Origin: Nocardioides panacis
GTDB lineage: Bacteria; Actinomycetota; Actinomycetes; Propionibacteriales; Nocardioidaceae
Direction: 5' to 3'
Length of the DNA stretch: 64,000 bases
Assembly (NCBI RefSeq): GCF_019039255.1
Contig: NZ_CP077062.1
Location: 4,092,001-4,156,000 of the forward strand
The notes beneath the pieces were generated by a model. It saw only the letters and a program-made list of their open reading frames with translations. It had not been told where the DNA came from and did not search any database. Shown here one piece after another: positions 45,180 through 53,357 of this stretch. How positions within the stretch are numbered: position 1 is the stretch's first letter; each line of letters starts with the position of its first letter. The translations under genes and the position numbers were made by a program.

Positions 45180-46823
45180 GTGCGTTCGCTGCTTCGCCTG
45201 CTGGTCCTGCTCGGGGTGCTGCTCAGCTCCACCGCCGTCGCCCCGATGGCCTGGGCCGACCCGACGACGCCGGTCGCACCGACCGCGGTCGTGGACACCG
45301 GGCCGGCCAACCCGACGACGTCGCCCGCGAGTGCCCCGGTGTTCAGCACGTTCACCTTCCACGCCGACAACCCGGCGGCGACCTTCGAGTGCCGGATCAC
45401 CGGCCCCGGCCGGACCAACGTGTTCGGCCCCTGCCCGGGCGGGGTGGCCGGCCGCGCGACGTACACCAACCTCAAGGGCGGCAGCTACGTCTTCACCGTG
45501 CGCGCGGTCCTCGGCACGCTGGTCGGCCCGCAGACCGCCGACTACGCCTGGCAGGTCCTGGACTGCTCGCTGGTCTCGACGCTGTGCCCGGTGTTCGCCC
45601 CCGACCACTACACGGTGCCGGCCGGCGCGACCTTCAACGACCCGACCGGCAACCTGGTCGCGCAGCGCCGCAACCTGACCCACGTGATCCGCACGATCAG
45701 GTCGATGCCGGGCTACAAGGTGCCGACCCAGGCCGCCTGCGACCCGAAGGTCTACCCCTCGACGATCCGGATCTCGCTGTACTCCGCGACCGACATGACG
45801 TTCGCCCGGGCGCTGGTCGCCGCGGCCCGGCGCTGCATCAGCGTGCAGATCCTGATGAACAACCACCTCGGCCCGGTCAACACCCCGTCGATCCGCTACC
45901 TCCAGCACTACCTCGGCCCGAAGGTCAGCGACAGCACCGGCGTGCGCCGCACGTTCGCGCACCGCTGCAACTTCGGCTGCCGCGGCGGCGGCGTGCTGCA
46001 CGCGAAGTTCTACCTGTTCGACACCGCGCTGGCCGCGCCCGGTGGCCAGAACATCGCGCACACGGTGATGGTCGGCTCCTCGAACATGACCTCGAACGCG
46101 TCCGGCGTGCAGTGGAACGATCTCTACACGGTGCGCGGCGACGCGAGCCTGTACAGCCAGTACCTCTCGATGTTCGCGCGGATGGAGCGCGACCGCGACC
46201 AGCAGCGCACGTTCACCTTCACCGCCGGGGCCTACCAGACCACCTTCACCCCGCTGACCCCGAACTCCACCGACCCGACGATGGCGGCCCTGCAGTCGAT
46301 CCACTGCACCGGCGCCAAGGGTGGCACCGGCATCGGCGGCCGGACGGTCGTCTACATCAACATGCACGCGTGGTTCGGGGTCCGCGGCTACGCGTTCGCC
46401 AACCGGGTCCGCCAGCTCTACGACAGCGGCTGCTACGTCAAGGTGCTCTACAGCTTCATGAGCTTCAGCGTCTACAAGAAGCTGTCCAGCGCGGTCGGCC
46501 CGCGGATGTCGGTGCGCCGGACGATCTTCTCCAAGCACGGCGGCATCAACGCGACGCTCTACAGCCACTTCAAGAACATCTCGGTGTCCGGGGTGGTCGG
46601 CAGCAACCACGCCGCGTACGTCGTCTGGACCGGCTCGAACAACTTCACCAACGACGGCGTGAAGTTCGACGAGGTGACCATGCGGATCGCGTCGCGGGCG
46701 GCCTACGAGCAGTACCGCGCCCAGTTCCTCTACATCACCAAGCGCCGGACCTCGGGGGTCTACGCGTCCTTCGCCGAGCCGATCGGCGGCGGCCGGGCGA
46801 TCCACGCCCCGGCCGGGGGCTAG
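45180..46823 (+). CDS. Secreted phospholipase D-like protein, paralogue 1
   Basis: 547 residues from GTG 45180 with GGGAG upstream. Signal peptide RSLLRLLVLLGVLLSSTAVA with a likely cut after AWA. An extra beta-rich ~130-residue domain precedes two PLD repeats. The first has HAKFYLFDT with GSSNMTSNASG; the second has YSHFKNISVSG with WTGSNNFTNDG. The HxK lysine is kept in both but the canonical HxKxxxxD is degenerate, so it could be a phosphodiesterase or nuclease-like exported enzyme. A shorter paralogue lies 735 bases downstream. Its stop shares CTAG with the next convergent gene. Confidence 0.8.
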   Translation: MRSLLRLLVLLGVLLSSTAVAPMAWADPTTPVAPTAVVDTGPANPTTSPASAPVFSTFTFHADNPAATFECRITGPGRTNVFGPCPGGVAGRATYTNLKGGSYVFTVRAVLGTLVGPQTADYAWQVLDCSLVSTLCPVFAPDHYTVPAGATFNDPTGNLVAQRRNLTHVIRTIRSMPGYKVPTQAACDPKVYPSTIRISLYSATDMTFARALVAAARRCISVQILMNNHLGPVNTPSIRYLQHYLGPKVSDSTGVRRTFAHRCNFGCRGGGVLHAKFYLFDTALAAPGGQNIAHTVMVGSSNMTSNASGVQWNDLYTVRGDASLYSQYLSMFARMERDRDQQRTFTFTAGAYQTTFTPLTPNSTDPTMAALQSIHCTGAKGGTGIGGRTVVYINMHAWFGVRGYAFANRVRQLYDSGCYVKVLYSFMSFSVYKKLSSAVGPRMSVRRTIFSKHGGINATLYSHFKNISVSGVVGSNHAAYVVWTGSNNFTNDGVKFDEVTMRIASRAAYEQYRAQFLYITKRRTSGVYASFAEPIGGGRAIHAPAGG

Positions 46824-47347
46824 CCGGCCGGCGCCGGCTCGGGGGTGCGGCTCCAGGTGCGACGCGAGACGGCGAACGTGTAGGAGACCAGCGCGACGTT
46901 GGCGAGCACCGCGACGACGGCCACCGGCGCGGCCAGCGCGTCGACCCTGCCGCCGTACACCAGCACGGGGCCGAGCGCCACGGCGACGAACACCCAGCGG
47001 AGCAGGCCGAAGCGGCCCGCCTCCTTGGCGCCGGCCCGGTCGGCCAGCGTGCACAGCGAGCCGCACAGCACGACGCAGAACGCGGTCTGCGGCAGGCTGG
47101 CGCCCCACTGGCCGCTGGCCGCGAGCCGCTCGTCGAGCGCCGGCAGCACGAGGGGGACGGCGACCAGGCCGGCCAGCACCGCGAGGGTCAGCGCCGTGCC
47201 GCCGAGGGGGAGCGTGCGGCGCAGCGGCAGCAGCCCGGCGACGACCAGGCCCCAGCCGACCGGGTCGGCGAGCGCGTCGTACCCGGCGAAGCGGGCGCTG
47301 AGGAACACGATGACCAGGCCCATCGCGACCTTCTGCAGGGGTGTCAC
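46820..47347 (-). CDS. Small integral membrane protein, unrecognised
   Basis: 175 residues with about five hydrophobic segments (for example VGWGLVVAGLLPLRRTLPLG and ALTLAVLAGLVAVPLVLPAL). No motif I recognise. It sits between the two phospholipase-D-like genes on the opposite strand. The stop codon shares CTAG with paralogue 1. Confidence 0.65.
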   Translation of the reverse strand: MTPLQKVAMGLVIVFLSARFAGYDALADPVGWGLVVAGLLPLRRTLPLGGTALTLAVLAGLVAVPLVLPALDERLAASGQWGASLPQTAFCVVLCGSLCTLADRAGAKEAGRFGLLRWVFVAVALGPVLVYGGRVDALAAPVAVVAVLANVALVSYTFAVSRRTWSRTPEPAPAG

Positions 47348-47558
47348 AGGGTGAGCCTACGAGTGCCGGTCACCGGCGGGGCGTAAGGTTCCGTCGGCGC
47401 CACCGGATGGTTGGCGTGTCCAGATGTCGGCTCGCCGGCAGCAGGATCCAGCCGATCACCTGACACAATCCGGGGTCGGGTGTTTCCATCGTTCTTTTAC
47501 TGCTGATTTCGGGGTGTTCGCGGGGGCAGCCTCCGAACTCGACAGGGGGTTTCTCTCC

Positions 47559-48963
47559 ATGCGTGGTGTGTCCAGGTTCGTCGTCTCGATGGCGGTCGCG
47601 GCAGCGGCCGTGCTCACGGTGCCGGCGGTGTCCGCCGACGCGACGCCCGCCGCCGCCTCGGTGCGGTCCGGGGTGGTCGCCGCGAAGCGCGCCGTCACCC
47701 CGGTCCCGGGTCAGCCGGCGACGTACAAGAAGTTCTCCCCGGTGCACTACTCGCCGCCGGCCGGCCCGCGGTTCAACAACCCCTACGGCTCCCAGTCGGC
47801 CCGGCGCAACCTGCTGACCCACGTGATCCGTGCGGTCAAGAGCGCGCCCGGCTACCGCATCCCCAAGGGCATCGACCCGGCGACCGGCAAGCAGGCGGCC
47901 TGCCCGACGAACCCGGCTGAGTACCCCTCCGAGATCAAGATCGCGCTGTACTCCATCGCGGACCAGTCGTTCGTCGACGCGATGATCGACGCGACCCGCC
48001 GCTGCGTCAGCGTCAAGCTGCTGATGAACTCCCACCTCAACGTCGACAACTCGCCGTCCTGGCGGCGGCTGGTCAACGGCGTCGGCGCCAAGACGAAGGC
48101 GTTCACCAACCAGCGCAGCTACGTCTACCGGTGCAGCAACGGCTGCCTCGGCACGACCGTGCTGCACACGAAGTTCTACCTGTTCTCGCAGGCGGGGTCC
48201 GCCACGGACACCGTGATGGTCGGCTCGAACAACATGACCAGCAACGCGGTCCGGGTGCAGTGGAACGACCTGTTCACGGTCAACGGCAACACCGCGCTGT
48301 ACGACGAGTACACCGCGATGTGGAACAAGATGGCGCCGGACCACAGCAGCAACGGTCCGCGGATCTTCGAGGCCGGCCCGTACACCTCGACGTTCTACCC
48401 CTACCGCCAGGCCAACAAGAGCAACGACAAGACGCTCAACGCGCTGAACACGATCCGCTGCACCGGCGCGACCGGCGGCGCCGGGTACCACGGGCACACG
48501 GTCGTCTACATCGCGATGCACGCCTGGCACGGCAGCCGCGGGCTCTACCTCGCCCAGCGGGTCCGGCAGCTCTACAACAACGGCTGCTACGTCCGGATCC
48601 TCTACAGCTTCCATGGGCCACGGCACCTACACGGTGCTCACCCGTGGCACCAATAGCCGGATGATCGCCCGCCGGGTGCTGTTCCCCGGACCGAGCGGGC
48701 TGGTCGCGGCGAAGTACTCGCACATGAAGATGTTCGCGGCGTCCGGCAACGTCGGCGGCGACACGTCCAACTGGGTCACCTGGACCGGCTCGAACAACTG
48801 GGCCGACCGCAGCATCAAGGCCGACGAGGTCACCCTGCGGATCCCGTCGAGGTCGGTCTACAACGCGTACGTCGACCACTGGAACTTCATGCGGGCCCGG
48901 CGCTCCTCGAGCGTCTGGGCGATCTACGAGGAGCCGGGCGGCGGCGGCCGCGCCCCCGACTGA
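47559..48963 (+). CDS. Secreted phospholipase D-like protein, paralogue 2 (one extra base in the assembled sequence)
   Basis: Starts MRGVSRFVVSMAVAAAAVLT, a signal peptide with a likely cut after SADA. PLD repeat 1 has HTKFYLFSQAG and GSNNMTSNAVR. The frame breaks at CC 48611-48612; removing one C reads YSFMGHGTYTVL and continues to repeat 2 (SHMKMFAASGN, WTGSNNWADRS). Corrected length 467 residues. Clearly homologous to paralogue 1 (RNLTHVIRTIRSMPGYKVP in 1 versus RNLLTHVIRAVKSAPGYRIP here), so an old tandem duplication. Confidence 0.78.
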
Positions 48964-48988
48964 CCGGCAGCCCCGCCCCGCAGCACCC

Positions 48989-49034
48989 GGACGGCCCTCG
49001 CGCGAGAGAGACACCTCTCGCCCGGGGGCCGTCC
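48989..49034 (+). terminator. Terminator after phospholipase-D-like paralogue 2
   Basis: GGACGGCCC (48989-48997) pairs with GGGCCGTCC (49026-49034), with an inner CGAGAG/CTCTCG stem. Starts 26 bases after the stop. Confidence 0.65.
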
Positions 49035-49036
49035 CG

Positions 49037-49052
49037 TGTTTCACGGGAAACC
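49037..49052. promoter_or_regulatory. Degenerate parS-like site
   Basis: TGTTTCACGGGAAACC differs from parS consensus at two positions, one in the core. About 44 kb from the parS cluster. Binding by ParB would be weak at best. Confidence 0.3.
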
Positions 49053-49061
49053 ACGCCGCCA

Positions 49062-49180
49062 CCCGGCGCCTCTGGTGGCGGGAAGCCCGCCGACCCGGCG
49101 CCTCTGGCGGCGGAAGGCCCGCCGATCCGGCGCCTCTGGCGGCGGGAAGCCCGCCGACCCGGCGCCTCTGGCGGTGATCC
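49062..49180 (+). repeat. 32-bp tandem repeat array, forward
   Basis: Units start at 49062, 49094, 49126 and 49158 (last one partial), exact 32-base period. Unit begins CCCGGCGCCTCTGGCGGCGG and ends GAAGCCCGCCGA. Confidence 0.85.
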
Positions 49181-49250
49181 GTGTGCCGACCAGCGACATC
49201 CGCGCCCGCGGCCTGGCCGATCTGACAGGGATCGCGTCGCCACACACCAA

Positions 49251-49335
49251 AGTCGCCGGGTCAGCGGCTCTCCCGCCGCCAGAGTCGCCGGGTCAGCGGC
49301 TCTCCCGCCGCCAGAGTCGCCGGGTCGGGTTCCGC
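49251..49335 (-). repeat. 32-bp tandem repeat array, inverted
   Basis: Units start at 49251, 49283 and 49315 (partial), again a 32-base period. Unit begins AGTCGCCGGGTCAGCGGCTC. Its reverse complement matches the forward unit at most positions, so the two arrays face each other. Confidence 0.85.
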
Positions 49336-49340
49336 CGGTC

Positions 49341-50678
49341 TCAGCCGCCGGTGACCATCCAGGCGGTGCCGCGGGCCCGGTGCAGCAGCACCACGGCCCG
49401 GCTGCCGATGAACCCGACCCCGAAGGCCGCCCACAGCCAGGTCAGCCCGGCGCCGGGTCCCGACCCGAGGTGCCCGGCGAGCAGGGCCAGCGGCGCGAAC
49501 ACCGCGAGGACCGCGATCCCGCCCCAGGCCAGGTAGCGGCCGTCCCCGGCGCCGATCAGCACGCCGTCCAGCACGAACACCACCCCGGCGACCGGCTGGA
49601 ACACCGCGGCCACGAGCAGCACCGGCCAGAGCAGGTCGCGGACCGCGGGGTCGGTGGTGAACAGCCCGCCGAGCAGCGGCGCCGCGGCCGCGAGCAGCAC
49701 CCCGGTGATCACGCCGGACCCGACGCCCCACTGCACCATCCTGCGGGTGATCGCCCGGGTGCCCTCGCGGTCGCCCGCCCCGAGGGAGCGGCCGGTGAGC
49801 GCCTGGGCGGCGATGGCGATCGCGTCCAGGGCGAAGGCCAGGAACGTCCAGAGGGTCAGCGCGAGCTGGTGGGTGGCCACCGAGGCGGCCCCGAGCGACG
49901 CCGCGACGTACGTCGTGACCAGCAGCGACGCGCGCAGGGTCAGCGTGCGGACCACCAGCGCGACGCCCGCGTGCGCCGCCCGGCGCACCCCGGCCAGGTC
50001 CGGACGCAGCGGTGCGCCCTCCCGCCGGGCGGCGCGGACCACCACGGCGAGCAGCGCGGCGGCGGACCCGAGCTGGGCCAGGTCGGTGCCGATCGCGGAG
50101 CCGGCGATGCCGAGGTCGAGGCCGAAGACCAGGACCAGGTTCAGCACGATGTTCAGCAGGTTGCCGACCACGGCGACGACCAGCGGGGTCCGGGTGTCCT
50201 GCAGCCCGCGCAGCACCCCGGTCGCGGCCAGCATCACCAGCAGCGGCACGACCCCGAGGAACGCCAGCCGCAGGTACGTCGTGGCCGGTACGTCGACCGC
50301 GGGACCGGCCCCGAACAGCCCGACCAGCCGGCCGGCCAGCAGCACCCCCGCGACCGTCGTGACGGTGCCGATCAGCACCGCCAGCCAGACCCCGTCGACA
50401 CCCTGGGCCAGGGCCCCCCGCACGTCCCCGGAGCCGACCCGGCGGGCCACCGACGCAGTGGTGCCGTAGGCCAGGAAGACGCACAGCCCGACCGCGGTCT
50501 GCAGCACCGCGCCGGCGACGCCGAGCCCGGCGAGCTCCGGGGTGCCGAGGTGGCCGACGATGGCGGCGTCGGCCAGCAGGAACATCGGCTCGGCGACCAG
50601 CGCGAGGAACGCCGGCACCGCCAGCCGGAGGATCTCCCGGTCGTACGCGCGCCGGGCGGCCGGGTCGGAGGTCTGCAC
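49341..50678 (-). CDS. MATE-family efflux transporter (DinF-like)
   Basis: 445 residues with 12 hydrophobic helices. MATE features are LRLAVPAFLALVAEPMFLLADAAIVGHLG at the start (helix 1-2), GVLRGLQDTRTPLVVAVVGN and ASVATHQLALTLWTF in the second half. Cation-coupled multidrug or metabolite exporter of the DinF branch. Convergent with the phospholipase-D-like gene. Confidence 0.88.
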   Translation of the reverse strand: MQTSDPAARRAYDREILRLAVPAFLALVAEPMFLLADAAIVGHLGTPELAGLGVAGAVLQTAVGLCVFLAYGTTASVARRVGSGDVRGALAQGVDGVWLAVLIGTVTTVAGVLLAGRLVGLFGAGPAVDVPATTYLRLAFLGVVPLLVMLAATGVLRGLQDTRTPLVVAVVGNLLNIVLNLVLVFGLDLGIAGSAIGTDLAQLGSAAALLAVVVRAARREGAPLRPDLAGVRRAAHAGVALVVRTLTLRASLLVTTYVAASLGAASVATHQLALTLWTFLAFALDAIAIAAQALTGRSLGAGDREGTRAITRRMVQWGVGSGVITGVLLAAAAPLLGGLFTTDPAVRDLLWPVLLVAAVFQPVAGVVFVLDGVLIGAGDGRYLAWGGIAVLAVFAPLALLAGHLGSGPGAGLTWLWAAFGVGFIGSRAVVLLHRARGTAWMVTGG

Positions 50679-51166
50679 CGGGCCAGCCTACGGGCGGTAA
50701 GACTCACATGCCATGGTTGATCGTGACAGGACTACCCCGGTAATGGCTGTGTGTAACTAGTCCAATCTTGGGGATCACGGTCGGCGCCAGGAGCTTTGTC
50801 GACATGGAGACAGCAGAACGTCCGGGGGGTGGAAGGTGAACGGAATCTTTCGGAGCCTTTCTCCGGTGCACAGGCGTCACAGGTCGTTCCTGCAGGTCAG
50901 AGGCCGTTTTACGGCCAAGACGGAAAAGTTCTCCACAGGTCGGTGAACAGGCTGTGCACATGTCGCCGGGCGTGTTCCACACGGTGCGGGGGGTTATCCA
51001 CATAGCCCTGTGGACAGTGGGCTTTGTCCGGTGCGTCCGGACCCGTAGCGTCAGCCACCGCAGTCCGCAGCAGGGGATCGTCGGAGCGGCTGCACGAAAC
51101 CGTCGGCGCGGGCTGGAAGAGTCTCGAGAGTCGTCACGAGAAGGGCATCGCACCGGTGAGCCGAGC
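50679..51166. other. dnaB upstream region with DnaA boxes
   Basis: About 490 bases without a supportable gene between divergent MATE and dnaB. DnaA-box-like sites: TTCTCCACA 50929-50937 (one mismatch), TTATCCACA 50994-51002 (perfect) and TGTGGACAG 51009-51017 (reverse; CTGTCCACA). A partial copy of the CTTTGTCGAC palindrome half occurs at 50794-50803. Likely promoter of dnaB. Confidence 0.65.
50994..51017. promoter_or_regulatory. DnaA boxes upstream of dnaB
   Basis: Perfect TTATCCACA followed six bases later by an opposed TGTGGACAG, 150 bases before the dnaB start. Suggests DnaA-dependent control of the helicase gene. Confidence 0.7.
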
Positions 51167-52609
51167 ATGAGCATCGCGTCGTCCAGCAGTGGGTACGCCC
51201 ACGACACCGAGCCGTCGTTCGCGATGGACGGGCCCTGGTCCGCCCCCGCCGACCCGGGCTTCGGCGGCGGCGGCGGTGGCGGTGGCCGCGGCGGGGACCG
51301 CACCCCGCCCCAGGACAACGACGCCGAGCAGAGCGTGCTGGGCTCGATGCTGCTGTCCAAGGACGCCATCGCCGACGTCATCGAGTCGGTGCGCGGCACG
51401 GACTTCTACCGCCCCGTGCACGAGACGATCTTCGACGCGATGGTCGACCTCTACGGCCGCGGCGAGCCGGTCGACCCGATCACCACGACCGCCGAGCTGC
51501 AGCGTCGCGGCGAGCTGGCCCGGATCGGCGGTGCGCCGTACCTCCACACGCTGTCGGCCAGCGTGCCGATCGCGGCGAACGCCGCCTACTACGCCGAGAT
51601 CGTCCGGGAGAAGGCGATCCTGCGCCGCCTCGTCGACGCCGGCACCCGGATCGCGCAGATGGGCTACGCCGGGGAGGGCCAGGTCGACGAGGTCGTCGAC
51701 CGGGCCCAGGCCGAGGTCTACGGCGTGGCGGAGAAGCGGTCCTCGGAGGACTACGCACCGCTGAGCGAGATCATGGAGTCCGCGCTCGACGAGATCGAGG
51801 CGATCAACAACCGCGACGGGGCGATGGTCGGCGTGCCGACCGGCTTCGCGGACCTCGACGAGCTGACCAACGGCCTGCACGGCGGGCAGATGATCATCGT
51901 CGCGGCGCGTCCCGCGATGGGCAAGTCCACCCTCGGGCTGGACTTCTGCCGCGCGGCGGCCATCCACAACAACATGGCCAGCGTGATCTTCTCTCTGGAG
52001 ATGACCCGCAACGAGATCACCATGCGGCTGCTCTCGGCCGAGGCGAAGATCCCGCTCAACCACCTGCGCAACGGCAACATGAACGACGACGACTGGACCC
52101 GGCTGGCCCGCAAGATGGGCGAGGTCTCCTCCGCGCCGCTGTTCATCGACGACTCGCCGAACATGACGATGATGGAGATCCGGGCCAAGGCCCGCCGGCT
52201 CAAGCAGCGCCACGACCTGCGGCTGATCGTCATCGACTACCTCCAGCTGATGACCTCCGGCAAGAAGGTCGAGTCCCGTCAGCTCGAGGTCTCGGAGTTC
52301 TCCCGGCAGATCAAGCTGCTGGCCAAGGAGCTCGAGATCCCGGTCGTGGCCCTCTCGCAGCTCAACCGTGGCGCCGAGCAGCGCGCCGACAAGCGCCCGA
52401 TGGTGTCCGACCTGCGTGAGTCGGGCTCGATCGAGCAGGACGCCGACATGGTGATCCTGCTGCACCGCGAGGACGTGTACGAGCGCGAGTCCACCCGTCC
52501 CGGCGAGGCCGACATCATCGTGGCCAAGCACCGCAACGGTCCGACCCGCGACCTGACCGTGGCGTTCCAGGGCCACTACTCCCGCTTCGTGGACATGGCC
52601 CACGGCTGA
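51167..52609 (+). CDS. dnaB: Replicative DNA helicase DnaB
   Basis: 480 residues from ATG 51167. N-terminal DnaB domain (DNDAEQSVLGSMLLSKDAI) follows a Gly-rich leader. The RecA-like domain has Walker A ARPAMGKST (~residues 246-254), IFSLEMTRNEITMRLL, Walker B LIVIDYLQLM and ALSQLNRGAEQRADKRP. No intein. Unwinds DNA at the fork. Position after rplI matches M. tuberculosis Rv0058. Confidence 0.97.
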   Translation: MSIASSSSGYAHDTEPSFAMDGPWSAPADPGFGGGGGGGGRGGDRTPPQDNDAEQSVLGSMLLSKDAIADVIESVRGTDFYRPVHETIFDAMVDLYGRGEPVDPITTTAELQRRGELARIGGAPYLHTLSASVPIAANAAYYAEIVREKAILRRLVDAGTRIAQMGYAGEGQVDEVVDRAQAEVYGVAEKRSSEDYAPLSEIMESALDEIEAINNRDGAMVGVPTGFADLDELTNGLHGGQMIIVAARPAMGKSTLGLDFCRAAAIHNNMASVIFSLEMTRNEITMRLLSAEAKIPLNHLRNGNMNDDDWTRLARKMGEVSSAPLFIDDSPNMTMMEIRAKARRLKQRHDLRLIVIDYLQLMTSGKKVESRQLEVSEFSRQIKLLAKELEIPVVALSQLNRGAEQRADKRPMVSDLRESGSIEQDADMVILLHREDVYERESTRPGEADIIVAKHRNGPTRDLTVAFQGHYSRFVDMAHG

Positions 52610-52624
52610 CGGTCCGCGTGTAGG

Positions 52625-52761
52625 GCGACATCGGACTGTCACCGGTGCGACAGCAACTGCCACCACGAAACGACAGCAACTGTCACCGCCTGCGACATGA
52701 AAGCGTCACCACTCATTGTGGATAACTGACAGGTCGGGTCACCAGTGACAGCGCGTGTCAC
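52625..52761. repeat. Array of six imperfect 18-19-bp repeats (iteron-like or transposase-site-like)
   Basis: Copies at 52625-52643, 52647-52664, 52670-52687, 52692-52710, 52726-52743 and 52744-52761. Consensus roughly CGACAGCAACTGTCACC; the best pair are GCGACAGCAACTGCCACC and ACGACAGCAACTGTCACC. The GACA cores start 22, 23, 22, 34 and 19 bases apart, so the first four are in helical phase. Starts 16 bases after the dnaB stop. Both iterons of plasmid origins and TnsB-binding arrays at Tn7-like ends look like this. Confidence 0.75.
52717..52725 (-). promoter_or_regulatory. Perfect DnaA box within the repeat array
   Basis: TGTGGATAA (reverse complement TTATCCACA) between repeats 4 and 5. Confidence 0.75.
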
Positions 52762-52770
52762 TTATCCACA
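52762..52770 (+). promoter_or_regulatory. Perfect DnaA box at the end of the repeat array
   Basis: TTATCCACA directly abutting repeat 6, opposite in orientation to the box at 52717-52725. Confidence 0.75.
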
Positions 52771-52821
52771 ACCTAGTCGAGGCAGTTGAGCGCGACGCTC
52801 GCTCCTGCGATTCTGCTGCGC

Positions 52822-53100
52822 GTGAGCGACCCGAAGGCATGGGACCCCGACTGGATCACCGCCCGAACCGCCAGTCGGATCCTGGGCGTTGGTCGAAGCG
52901 GGCTGCACCGTTTTCCTTGTTCAAACCAGGTGTTGCACCGAGATCTGTTGTGCGCTGTTCTGCCGGAGAGGAACATCCACGAGGCGCGGAGCCGGAGCGC
53001 GATGCGGGGCTGCGAGGCAGGAGCGAGGCGGGCCGCCTGCCTAACACGGCCCACACCGCCGGGTTCGGGCCACCGGCCTAGGGTGGCCCGTCCCCGTTAG
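52822..53100 (+). CDS. Possible remnant of an excisionase-type HTH gene
   Basis: Reading from GTG 52822 gives SDPKAWDPDWITARTASRIL and GVGRSGLHRF, which resembles the HTH start of the gene at 54442 (WISSEEVARVLGVSRTRV). After about 35 residues the resemblance ends and the sequence becomes Arg/Ala-rich without the expected RRYRRSQV end. Either a truncated relic or a divergent small protein of 92 residues. Confidence 0.35.
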   Translation: MSDPKAWDPDWITARTASRILGVGRSGLHRFPCSNQVLHRDLLCAVLPERNIHEARSRSAMRGCEAGARRAACLTRPTPPGSGHRPRVARPR

Positions 53101-53357
53101 GTTGAGTATGGCGTCGACCGGGAGGGGATCTCCAGGGTCGCCGGTGGTCCGCTTGGGCTGCTCCATTAGCGGCGCGTTGCGTGCCAGATCGGTGGACCAT
53201 GTCTGGAGCCTTTGGGCGCGTACGCGAACGTGAAGTTGCGTGTCGCCTACGCGGTGTTGTCGGGCTCCGCTCAGCGGTCAAGTGTGCGGCGCAGTGGTAC
53301 GACAACCAACTGAAGTAGAGCGGCCCCCAAACGGCGGGAGCGGTTCGCGTTGTGGCT

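Larger units (their letters stand above)
48964..49340. other. Convergent intergenic region made of inverted 32-bp tandem repeats
   Basis: Gene-free gap between the 3' ends of paralogue 2 and the MATE gene. It contains a terminator, a degenerate parS-like site and two opposed tandem arrays (listed separately) around a central ~75-base unique stretch. Confidence 0.7.
52610..53357. other. Core/island junction after dnaB
   Basis: About 750 bases. The first 160 hold a repeat array with two perfect DnaA boxes (separate entries). Then comes a short HTH-like reading (52822-53100). From 53100 to 53357 I see no gene, hairpin or repeat I can support. No tRNA gene or direct-repeat attachment site is visible here. 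Confidence 0.6.

Noticed and set aside
49062-49335. CRISPR array
   Set aside because: Repeats are directly adjacent with a 32-base period and no unique spacers, and the second block is inverted. No cas gene is present.
52610-53357. tRNA gene as island attachment site
   Set aside because: No cloverleaf, CCA end or T-loop sequence could be assembled on either strand.
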